From: Apium graveolens
Taxonomy: Eukaryota > Streptophyta > Magnoliopsida > Apiales > Apiaceae
Assembly: GCF_009905375.1 (NCBI RefSeq)
Contig: NC_133649.1
Coordinates: 228,946,102-229,010,101, forward strand
Direction of reading: 5' to 3'
Length of the DNA stretch: 64,000 nt
Below are positions 22,778-32,498 of this stretch, piece after piece. The position numbers and the translations under genes were made by a program. Numbering within the stretch: the stretch's first letter is position 1; each line of letters begins with the position of its first letter. Below the pieces are notes generated by a model. The model did no database searches. It saw nothing but the letters and a program-made list of their open reading frames with translations, and was not told where the DNA came from.

Positions 22778-25700
22778 TGTGGCTCCCCAAAATCCGGGGT
22801 CAGGGATCTAGGAGGCCACGCCATCTTGAATCTTGTATAACACTTATCTCGTACCACAATATACAAATACTCACACCTTTACGACCCCACACTTATCAAC
22901 ACACACACACTTACGGGTTATAGTCTTGGAAACGAACCATTCATTACTAGAGTATATCAATCCACAAAATGATAATTATTATAATCCCAAAAGTGGTTAA
23001 GTCTTACCGCGGAAATAACCTTTATGTAAGGTTAGACCGTCGGCCAAATATACGTTTCTTATTTATTATCTTACATAAGTCATACTTATAAATAAGCCAG
23101 ACTAAAAATAACGGAAAACCAATCCAACTTATTCGGTCTACCTGAGGTACAACACAAAACATCCTACGGAACAGCTGGCCGTTTCCTACCCGTTTCCTGG
23201 CCGTGAGTTTCATAATAGGCATCTTGATTCACTGTTGTGTTGTGTCAATTTAAGGAAACAAGTGTGAGCTATAATGCCCAACATAATAATGTACAGTATG
23301 AAAAGACTGTATGAGAAATTTATGTATGATTCCATATACAATAGGTATGTTTATTTAAAATGGTTTTTCTTGGTGTTACACACCTTCTTTCGAAAACAAT
23401 TCATTTATTATCCTGCAAATACCTTAATGGTAAGCCCAACACCTAGGCTTGGGCAACGGTATTGCATCACAATTTCAATTGAAGAATATGACATTCACTG
23501 GAGCCCCCGCTTATGATGATCAGTCGTAAGACAGAAATTAGTAACCTTTCTACTAGTAGGGGATGGCGTCCAAACTCCTTCTTATCACCCTGGCCGCATA
23601 CGGGCTATGTGTCCCATTTTCGGGTATACACACACTTCGCAGGTCCTTAGGTACACATAGTACCGTCTACCACGGTACTGGCAGTCTCACCAATACACGA
23701 AGTACTCCCTTGTCCTTTAAGAAATCCTATCATATCTCAACAACTCGAATCACATCGAAGTTCTCTAAACGTTTTGCTTGGTAATAGCTACAGCTTGTCT
23801 CATATGAATATATATATATATATATGTACTTCCGAGAATTTTCGGAGGAAGTACTAAGATAATGTGAATTGACTGTTGTCAACAAATAGATAAATGAGAG
23901 GGAGTTTCTTTTGAATCTATATTCAAAATATTTAAAATAAGTCGAGGTAATATTCTTCGACGATTAATAAGTAATTTAATAAATTATTTAATATTTATTT
24001 ATAATTATTAAATCATTTAATAAATAAATAATATTTAAATAATAATTGTTAAATAATTAAACCTCGAATAATTATGTTTAAAAGAATATTTGAAATAGTA
24101 TTCCTCAACTAATTTATGTTTAGATAATTGAAGTTATCTTTAATAATATAATTAATAGAGTTTGAAATAAATAATAATTGGAGAATACTTCTCTTATTTA
24201 AATGAATATCTGAAATAATATTCATTGTTTAAGTAGTTAAATATAGTTGAGGGGATACAATCTTTGGAAATTATTTTAAATCAAATTCGAGGTATTTAAT
24301 ACTTCGCAAGTGGACATCGAGTCCCTTGGAATAAAATAAGTGCGGACTTTGATTGTTCAAAACATCGCCGGAATGACTCCCGGGTTTTCGTTTAAAACTT
24401 CGACCGACTCTAGGTCTTATAATTATACATCACGCTCATGGTAGCGCTAAAATATTCTATGATATATATACATTGTAACATTATCGCTTTTGATGCGAAA
24501 ACTCAAATACTCGTATCATGGCAAGCATGACATTTATGCAAAAGATAGTAAAACAATCCTTTCACAACATAACAGTATATGGAGTTGGGTCCGTAAACTT
24601 TCCTGGGTACGTTGAGGTGGAGGATGCTCTAGAGTCCGCTCGAACATCTATAATCATAAAGATATATCGTTTCGTTAGATCCCGTCCTTTTATATGGCGA
24701 CTCGTACATACGCCATACTTATTAATCGTTCTCGTAACTCATTTTACTCTTATTAATCCTTTAAGTACTCATTCATGTCACGTTCACTTTCTTTTCAAAA
24801 TCCTTTAAGTTCGTTTATGCCTTTTATATTTCGGCCTCGACTCCGTCTACGATTCTTAATGGTTTTCTAATCGCGCGGTCTCGGCTCCGACATTTTTATA
24901 AAATTGAAAATCCTTATTTCCACTTGAAATTTTTATAGAAGTTAATAAACTTTATTTCTTACTCTCTGTAAAAATTTCATGATTTTGGAATATTTTTAAT
25001 TCGATCATTTCTATTTCCAAAGTTCGTAATTCGTAGCAGTTTTTGTCTCGTAAATCAATTTTACTAAAATGGTCATAACTTTTGATCCGTAAATCGGAAT
25101 CAAGCGATTCAAGCTCCTAAACGATCATTATAACATTGTCTATCATAATCAAGTGTTAATTTTAAGTTGAGTTTTGTTCATTTTAACGATGTTACTATTA
25201 CGATCTAAGTTTCGTTTACGTCTTAAATCATTATACCACCATCAACAACCATCGAATAATCATCTCAACACGAACTCCTCTCAAGAACATCATGTTCTTG
25301 AGGCAACAATAATCAACCTTAAAACTAATTAACTAATCATCAAGATAATAGCAAATTAACCACTAAAACTTGGTTATAACTAGGATTTCAAAGTTTCTTG
25401 AAACTTAAACCTTAAATAAAGATTGGTCAAAGATTTATACCTTTCATGAAATCTTGTGATGTGTTCTTGAGGATTGTGGAGTCTTGGGGATTCTTGGTTG
25501 AGTTTAAGGAACCTAAATCAACCATTAAAAATCAAGAAATAAAGAAAAGTTATTATTCATACTATTCATTATCACTTTTCTTGAATTTATTTCACCCATC
25601 AAACCTTAATAGAATGAGATCAAAAATTTATCTTACCTTATTTTAGGATGTATGAAGCTTGGGAATTAATGATGGAATTTTTCCATGGCTAGAAATGGGT

Positions 25701-26401
25701 GTTTGATTTTTGATTTCTTCCCCTTTTTCTTGTTTGGCCGGAGTGAAAGGAGAGGGAGAGAGAGTTTTGTTGCTTCTTGGAAATGCTTCTCTTGGAAGAT
25801 TTGTGAGATATGATTTAGTATATATCCTAGTACTACTAAATCCTTGAATATCTTGGCTAACATCCTAGGTTTGCAAGCTAATCTACTTAGTTTAGATTCT
25901 AGGTTTACTATTACTAGCCTTTAGGTTATCATTCCATCTAGTCTAGGTTACTATTTGGATACTTGACCATGGTTAGTTTCTTACCATAGTTAGCTAGTAT
26001 AGTTAGCTTGGTTTGGTATGTTTATTTATTCGTTTACGCGTTCGCTCGGTCGCTTATTCATTTTCATAATAAATTCTCGTAAACGGTTCGCGGTGTAAAA
26101 AAAATATATTCTTTATGTTTTGAAGTATCGTACTTGGATTTGAATTTGTATATTTTTTAAATTTGTAATTATATTATGATTGTCGTAATCCTTGATGGTT
26201 CGTAGATACAGTCGTCTTTCAAAGTTCATTTTCTTCGAAAACTAATAGCATTTACATAGACTCTTTTGGTACATATAATCATGTTATTGACTCAGAATCT
26301 CAATTTTTCATGCACAACATAGTGCGGGATAAAAAGTTTTCCCCATTTGTCAAGGTTACTATTAAGCATTTTACAAAGTCTCAAAAATTCGAGTTATTAT
26401 A
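22778..26401 (-). repeat. Gypsy-C 3' LTR
   Basis: 3624 bp. The plus-strand left end is TGTGGCTCCCCAAAATCCGG, which resembles the corresponding ends of Gypsy-A and Gypsy-B. The right end is GAGTTATTATA, next to the polypurine tract. It contains a TA microsatellite (about 23811-23825) followed by a hairpin GTACTTCC...GGAAGTAC (23825-23854). ORFs within it (for example 24518-24808) show no known domain. Boundaries were inferred from the end motifs because the partner LTR is absent. Confidence 0.75.
23811..23854. repeat. TA repeat and hairpin in Gypsy-C LTR
   Basis: A TATATATATA run is followed by an inverted repeat with arms GTACTTCC and GGAAGTAC around a GAATTTTC-containing loop. Role unknown. 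Confidence 0.5.
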
Positions 26402-26420
26402 GTCTTCCCCTCTAAAAAGG
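26402..26420 (-). other. Gypsy-C polypurine tract
   Basis: The minus strand reads TTTTTAGAGGGGAAGAC directly before the LTR start TATAATAACTCG. This matches the placement of the tract in Gypsy-A. Confidence 0.8.
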
Positions 26421-26431
26421 ATTCCGTCCTA

Positions 26432-27721
26432 GAATCAATTAGAAAACAGGTGGGGATATCTATTCTTCATTACGTCTTCTAGTTCCCAATTTGACTCTTC
26501 AACATTCTGATTTCTCCAGAAGATTCTAAATAGCTTCACATTCTTGTTCCTCAACACTTGTTCTTTCTGATCCATTACCCTTACTGGTTGCTCAACATAG
26601 CCCAAGTCTGGTTATAAGTCTACCTGCTCGTACTCTATCACATATTGTGTATCGGCATGGTATTTTCTTAGCATTGACACATGGAATACGTTGTGCACTT
26701 GTTGCAGATTAGGAGGCAAGGCGAGCTCGTAAGCTAGAGGTCTTATTTTCCTCAAGATCTTAAAGAGTCCTATGAATCTGGGGCTCAGTTTCCCTTTCTT
26801 TCCAAATCTCATCACTCCTTTCCATGCAGATACCTTCAACATCACCGAATCTCCTACTTCATACTCTCTATCTAATATGGTCTGGTCGGTGTACTTCTTA
26901 TGTCTGTCTTGGGCTGCTACTAGTCTTTTTCTAATGAGTCCCACCATCTCTCTGGTTTACTGGACTAACTCGGGTCCTATTATTTTATATTGCCCAACCT
27001 CATCCCAACATAAAGGAGAGCGGCATCTTCTTCCGTAAAGAGCTTCATATGGAGGCATTCCTATGCTAGCGTGATAGCTATTATTGTAGGCAAATTCGAT
27101 CAGGGGTAAGTGATCATTCCAATTCCCTTTAAAGTCGATGGCACACACTCGCAGCATATCTTCTAGGGTCTGAATCGTCCTTTCGCTTTGCCCATTTGTT
27201 TGGGGGTGGTAAGAGGTACTCATATTCAATCTAGTGGCTACACACTCTTGAAATCTTCTCCAAAATCGGGAGTTAAACCTTGGGTCCCTATCTGATACTA
27301 TGGAAACAGAAACTCCGTGTCTCACTAAAACTTCCTTTAAGTAAATATCCACTAGCTTATCTACGGTGTACCTTTCGTTGATTGGCAGAAAGTGCGCAGA
27401 CTTGGTTAGTCTATCTTTGATAACCCAACTGGCATCGTGATTGGTTTTAGTCCTTGGTAGGCCTGTAATAAAATCCATGGCTATATGCTCCCATTTCCAT
27501 TCCGTAATATCCAGGGGCCGTAATTGTCCACTCGGTTGCTAATGTTCAGCCTTCACTCTCTGGCATGTCAAGCATTTGCTGACCCACTCTGCTACTTCTC
27601 TTTTCATGTTAGGCCACCAATAATATTCTTTAAGGTCACGGTATATTTTCGTACTTCCCGGGTGGATTGAATACATAGAGTTGTACCCTTCGTGCAGCAG
27701 CCCATCCTTTAGTTCTTGCAT
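26432..27721 (-). pseudogene. Gypsy-C integrase
   Basis: Minus strand. The zinc region includes YWWPNMKREVAEWVSKC and CQRVKAEH (27660-27540). The core has D in VIKDRLTKSAHF, D in SIVSDRDPRF and E in TNGQSERTIQ, so all three catalytic acids are visible. MPPYEALYGRRCRSPLCW follows, then the GPY/F-like module (GKLSPRFIGLFKIL, LPPNLQQVHNVFHVSMLRKY), and the pol end VEESNWELEDVMKNRYPHLF. Stops at about 27538, 26956 and 26611 divide it. It would insert the cDNA into chromosomes. A separate chromodomain could not be recognised with confidence. Confidence 0.85.
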
Positions 27722-29100
27722 ATTCGGAATCCAAATTCGGGATGCAACCTCATGATTCCTTTCTCATCTTTCTCGCATCTGATTTCTTCACCGGTCAAAG
27801 TTTCTCTTTCTTTATTCATCTTCTTTTCCTGACACACTCGTATCTTTTCAGTTAGTTTCGGTACTAACTTGATCTGGAATAATCCTTCTGATCCTTTGCT
27901 GGTTATTCTCACGTCAATCTCCATCTTTTCAAATTCCTTAACTAACTCTTCAGATGTCATTATCATTTTAAGTCTCTCCTTCCTACTGAGGGCGTCATCC
28001 ACCACGTTGGGTTTACCCGGGTGATACAAAATTTCACAATAGTAGTCCTTAATTAGCTCTAACCATCTTCTCTATCTCATGCTCAATTCTTTCTGAGTAA
28101 AAATATACTTGAGGCTCTTATGGTCTGTGTAAATCTCGCATTTTTCACCATACAAGTAGTGCCTCCAAATTTTTAGGGAAAACATTATAGCTGCTAATTC
28201 AAGATCGTGGGTCGGGTATCTGATCTAATATTCTTTCAACTGCCGAGAGGCATACGCAATAACCTTTCCGTGCTGCATAAGCACACATCCTAGTCCCTTG
28301 TGCGAGGCATCGATGTATATCACAAAATCTCCATTTCCAACGAGAAGAGCGAGCACTGGTGCCGACACCAGTCTCCTTTTCAGTTCATGAAAGCTCTCCT
28401 CACATTTCTCTGTCCACACAAACTTTTCCATTTTTCGGGTAAGTCTAGTCAATGGGCCGACTATCTTGGAAAAGTCTTGCACGAATCTCCGGTAATATCC
28501 TGCTAAACCCACAAAACTCCTAACCTCGGTTGGGGTAGTCGGTCTTTCCCAATTGGATATCGCCTCTATCTTGGCAGGGTCAACTAAAACTCCTTTGTTA
28601 CTCACTACATGCCCTAAAAACTGAACTTCCTTTAACCAAAACTCGCATTTCGAGAACTTGGCATACAATCTCTCATTCCTCAAGATTTCTAAGACTATCC
28701 TCAAATGTTCTGCATGTTCTTGCTCTGTCTTTGAGTAGATTAGAATATCATCTATGAAAACTATCACATATATCCAGGTACTTCTTGAACACTCTATTCA
28801 TCAAATCCATAAAGGCTGCGGGTGTATTGGTTAGCCCAAACGACATGACTAAGAACTCATAATGTCCATACCTAATGCGAAAGGCAGTCTTTGGTATATC
28901 CTCGGGTTTGATTTTCAACTGGTGATATCCTGTCCTCAAATCTATTTTGGAAAAATGCACAGCACCCTTGAGCCGGTCGAATAGGTCGTCAATTTTAGGA
29001 AGAGGGTACCTATTCTTGATAGTCAGCTTATTCAATTCTTGGTAGTCATAATCTCATAATGCCATCCTTTTTCTTTACGAACAGTACTGGTGCTCCCATG
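27709..29100 (-). pseudogene. Gypsy-C reverse transcriptase and RNase H
   Basis: Minus strand. RT begins with [19 protein letters not shown] and [15 protein letters not shown] (first Asp), then [17 protein letters not shown], a frameshift near 28760, and [10 protein letters not shown] carrying the two active-site Asp. The connection has [20 protein letters not shown]. RNase H has [33 protein letters not shown] and [12 protein letters not shown]. The linker DALSRK precedes integrase. A few stops (29074, 28224, about 28080) interrupt an otherwise well-kept domain. Confidence 0.88.
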
Positions 29101-29866
29101 GTTTTATCATCCCGTTATCTAATAATTCTTGCAGTTGAGAAGCTACTTCCTTCATCTCAACTGGGACTAGCCTATAAGGGGCTATGGACACTGGTGTTGT
29201 CCCTGGTTCTAGTTCTATAGAGAATTTTATTTCTCTATCGGGTGGCAATTTGGGTATGTTCTCTGGAAACACATTCTCCAATTCATTTACCACAGGTATG
29301 TCCCGTATGTTGGGAACTTCCTTCATAGTATCCATTAAATAAGCCAAGTAGGCCTCGTTACCTTTCTTTAACAAACTCTTAGCCTGAATCATGGTCAGAA
29401 ATTTCTGGGTCTGTCGTTGACCTTTGAACACTATTTCCTTTCCATTTTGCACTCTTACTTTTACTTTCTTCCGCTCAAAATCTATTTGCGCTCCATTACT
29501 GGATAAGCAGTCCATTCCTAGGATCACATTGAATTCTCCTAACGCAAATGGGATTAAGTCAACCTCAAAGACCTTCCCTTCTAGTTTTAACTTGTATTTA
29601 AGATGTGATTGATCTACAAGAATTATTTTTCAATTTGTTATTTCCACTTGTAATATCTCACGTAAGGGTACAACGTTAAGGTTTAATTTCTTGGAAAAAT
29701 TTTGAGATAGAAAAGACTTTATTGCTCCAGAATCAAATAAAACATTTGAACATTCGGAATTTAACAAAAGGGTACCTGCGATCACATCAGTGTTCCTGAC
29801 AGCGTCCTGAACGGTCATGTTGAAAGTCCTTGCAGCTGGGGGCCGGTTGGAAGTGGCTCTGCTCAT
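29075..29866 (-). pseudogene. Gypsy-C aspartic protease
   Basis: Minus strand. NVLFDSGAIKSFLSQNF holds the catalytic D-S-G-A. After a stop near 29628, FALGEFNVILGMDCLSSNGA gives the flap-side motif, and the frame continues to the RT entry (FPENIPKLPPDREIKFSIEL, YRLVPVEMKEVASQLQELLD). It processes gag-pol. One internal stop and a frame change toward RT near 29075 are the main lesions. Confidence 0.85.
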
Positions 29867-31054
29867 TCCAGAGGCCGGAGGTCTTAGCGTGGGGGCAATC
29901 TTTTTTCATATGACCTATATTTCCATACTGGAAACATGTCACTACTGGCCGTGGGCAATTTGGGGCAAGGTGTCCTGGTTGGTTGCATCTGAAGCATTTC
30001 AGAGGGGCTCTGGTCTGAACACACACCCCCTGGTGTCACTTTCCACATGTTCGACATTCTGGTATAGGGGCATAGTGTTGGCTATGGAATGTTTCCCTAG
30101 ATGGTCCACCTCCCTGGCCAACACTCTCACTTAGGGCCTTTCTAAATCTGGGGCCTCTCGCAGGTTGGGACACCACTCCCCTGAAAAACCTGCTTGGAAG
30201 GCCCCTGTTCCCGGTTCCTCCTCCTCCGCCTTGACTTCCTATCTTCCTTTTCCTATTTTCCTTCTCCTTCAAACTTTGTTCACTTTTTGTTTCAACAATC
30301 GAGGCTTTCTGCACCAAGGTGGCATAATCTGTCAGTTCTAGTATTGCTACTCGGTTCTGGATCCACTGTTTCAGACCAAGCTGAAACCTTCGCGCTTTCT
30401 TCTCTTCGGTATTAACAAATTCTGGTAAAAATTGGGACAACTCTGTAAACTTGGCCTCGTACTCCGCCACAGTCATCTTATCCTGTTTCATCTCTAGAAA
30501 CTTAATCTTGATCTGATTCTCCATGAACCTAGGGAAATACTTGTCTAAGAACAATTGGGTAAATCTATCCTATGGAATCACAGCATCGGTCTCGAGGTTT
30601 CATTTAGACTCCCACTAGTAGTTAGCTTTCCCATTTAGCATGTAAGAGGAGAAAATGGTCTTCTGTAGCTCTTCAACACCTAATATTTCGAAGGACTTTT
30701 CTATTTCCTTGAGTCAGGCCCATGCCTCAACGGGGTCGGCAGATCCTAGAAACTCTGGGGGTTTGGGGGATTTGAATGCCCTGAAGGTAGTGGCGGCAGT
30801 CTGTTGGACAATATGAGGCTATGGTGGAATGGGTTGTTGGTTCAGATTGGCCCTTAAGAGTTCCATAAATTCATTCATGGGGTTCCCCCCTGATGGGTAT
30901 CCTCAACTTCTTCTTCTACATACTCTTCTTCATCATACTCATTATAGTCTAGGTCTTCTTCACTTTCCTCATTCATTACGTGGTCAGGTCTATTTCATTG
31001 TTGGTTGAAAGATTCTGCGGGCCGTGCCCTGGTTCCTCTTCCACGGGATGGCAT
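29787..31054 (-). pseudogene. Gypsy-C gag
   Basis: The start is ATG at 31054 (MPSRGRGTRARP), followed by an acidic stretch (EEEYVEEEVED). The retrotrans-gag core lies in 30800-30300, including PKPPEFLGSADPVEAW and FLDKYFPRFMENQIKIKFLE. A Gly-rich basic linker follows, then zinc knuckles CFRCNQPGHLAPNC and CFQYGNIGHMKKDC. The second knuckle has Tyr for its second Cys. Several stops lie in the first 170 codons (about 30990-30560). The gag frame overlaps the protease frame near 29866-29787. Confidence 0.85.
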
Positions 31055-31245
31055 TGTTCTGATAATGAAAATATGTCAATACAGTTTGTAAAATTTTACA
31101 TTTGGATTAATTTATTCGTAGGTAAGCATGTCATTAATTATCTAGCATGCTTTTATCAAGTACAATAATATGATAATCAATTTCTTAATAACTGCTAGAT
31201 ATATATCATAGGGTCTACCAGATTATATCTTGGGGACAAAACAAC
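31055..31245 (-). other. Gypsy-C leader between upstream ORF and gag (part 1)
   Basis: AT-rich non-coding sequence upstream of gag. It continues beyond Sire-1 at 44468-44620. Nothing else is recognised. Confidence 0.5.
31241..31245. repeat. target-site duplication ACAAC (left), Sire-1
   Basis: ACAAC precedes TGTTATTCC at 31246 and recurs at 44463-44467 right after TTCCTAACA. Confidence 0.92.
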
Positions 31246-31601
31246 TGTTATTCCTAGAGGACTAACAATGAGATTTACAGAAGGGGGGTTGAATGTAAAT
31301 CTCAAAACTTTTTCAGGTTTTGAGAAGTTTATTAAAGCAGTGTGTTCTAGATGAACAAGTGTATGAATTGCTTTGAGCTAATGCAGACAGATATATATTC
31401 AAACACAAAATGTAAAGAACACAACAAACTTTAAAAACTTTTCTGGTGGATTTGTTGTTCCACCAGAGATGGTATATTAGAAAATCTGTGTTCAACAATG
31501 TTGATCACAGCTGCATCCTAGTACAAACTAGATGAATTTTCTCTCAAGATATTTCTTAACAGCTCTGGAAAATCTCTCTCTAATTACTAGCTTCTTCTTG
31601 G

Positions 31602-31610
31602 TTTATATAT
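31602..31610 (-). promoter_or_regulatory. Sire-1 LTR TATA-like box
   Basis: The minus strand reads TATATAAAC. Its counterpart in the other LTR is at 43757-43765, and Sire-2 has the same box (TATATATAAAC) at about 56310-56322. It lies about 240 bp downstream of the motif array on the element's strand. Confidence 0.5.
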
Positions 31611-31848
31611 TACCAAGTGTACAAGTGAAAAACAATATAAAATTACAATAGTAAAATAAGTTCTTCACTTGCTTCTTTTCCTGTTCACTCCAGTACTTTG
31701 TTGACTATTGCATCTTTGTACTAAAGAAGAACGGCTGCTTTTTCTGTTGATCCTGAAATTCGGCTACCACATCTCAGTTTTCTCTGTCAACCCATGTGCC
31801 TCTGTCTGTAGGTACAACTACCACTTATCAACGGCTAATTAGCAGAAC

Positions 31849-32019
31849 ATCCGTTGAAGCTTTCATCCGTTAATGACTTCATCCGTTGAAGGATGTTATC
31901 CGTTGAAGCTTTCATCCGTTGATGCATTTATCCGTTGATGCTCTCATCCGTTGAAGCTCTAGAGACATCCGTTGAAGCTTAGCTTCTCATCCGTTGAAGG
32001 TCTTTAAGTCATCCGTTGA
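31849..32019. repeat. ATCCGTTGA tandem array in Sire-1 3' LTR
   Basis: Nine exact ATCCGTTGA copies start at 31849, 31881, 31898, 31914, 31930, 31946, 31967, 31989 and 32011. A one-base variant (ATCCGTTAA) is at 31865. Spacing is 16-17 bp for the first seven units and 21-22 bp for the last three. The bases between copies are similar but not fixed (often AGCTTTC or ATGC). A variant TCAACGGCT lies at 31828. This looks like an array of protein-binding sites in U3. Confidence 0.95.
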
Positions 32020-32199
32020 TACCACTTCATTTATACAAAATTACAAGGCATGAAATATTTACAATTGGCCTTCCTATCTGCATATCATCTAGTAGTCAAC
32101 ATGACTCATAGTTTCTCTCAACTTCTAAGAATTACATTTTAAATACAGAGACTGAAATATGCTACAATACTAGACTTATTTCTAAGTAAAGCTACACCA

Positions 32200-32232
32200 T
32201 CAACGGATAGCCAAAGTGGTCTTATCCGTTGA
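32200..32232. repeat. inverted motif pair in Sire-1 3' LTR
   Basis: TCAACGGAT at 32200-32208 and ATCCGTTGA at 32224-32232 form a dyad with a 15-base centre, near the U3 end of the LTR. It is repeated in the other LTR at 44355-44387. Confidence 0.9.
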
Positions 32233-32307
32233 GGCTACTGACACTAAATTTCTACTTAAGTGTTTTGTTAAACATATCATCAAACTAATGCACATATATT
32301 CCTAACA

Positions 32308-32320
32308 ATCTCCCCCTATT
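32308..32320 (-). other. Sire-1 polypurine tract
   Basis: The minus strand reads AATAGGGGGAGAT directly before the LTR start TGTTAGGAAT, as required for plus-strand priming. Confidence 0.9.
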
Positions 32321-32498
32321 TATGTCTATAAGAACTGTAGGCATAAATTCAGGGTTAACTTGATGATAACAAAACACTTAACAAATATTTGAATTGAAAC
32401 TAAGTAGAAATATAAAAGTGCTGCAAAAGTGTATGTACTAGGAGGTAATTGAAGATTTACAGTATTTCCAAGGGTGCTCCTCTAGCCTGAGCAAATCA
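32321..32498 (-). other. Sire-1 3' untranslated stretch
   Basis: Short non-coding sequence between the stop of the third ORF and the polypurine tract. Nothing further is recognised. Confidence 0.5.

Larger units (their letters stand above)
31246..32307 (-). repeat. Sire-1 3' LTR
   Basis: 1062 bp, TGTTATTCC to TTCCTAACA in plus-strand reading. It contains a minus-strand TATA-like TATATAAAC at about 31602-31610 and, upstream of it on the element's strand, the ATCCGTTGA array (31849-32019) plus an inverted pair at 32200-32232. Small ORFs in it are the same in both LTRs and have no known domain. Confidence 0.95.

Noticed and set aside
24518..24808. 96-aa ORF within the Gypsy-C LTR
   Set aside because: Lies inside a 3.6-kb LTR, shows no domain, and no second copy is available to test conservation.
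31849..32019. CRISPR-like array (short repeat with regular spacers)
   Set aside because: The repeat is only 9 bp, the spacing alternates 16 and 21-22 bp, the intervening bases are similar to one another, and it lies in the U3 region of a plant LTR present in two copies. It is a motif array, not CRISPR.
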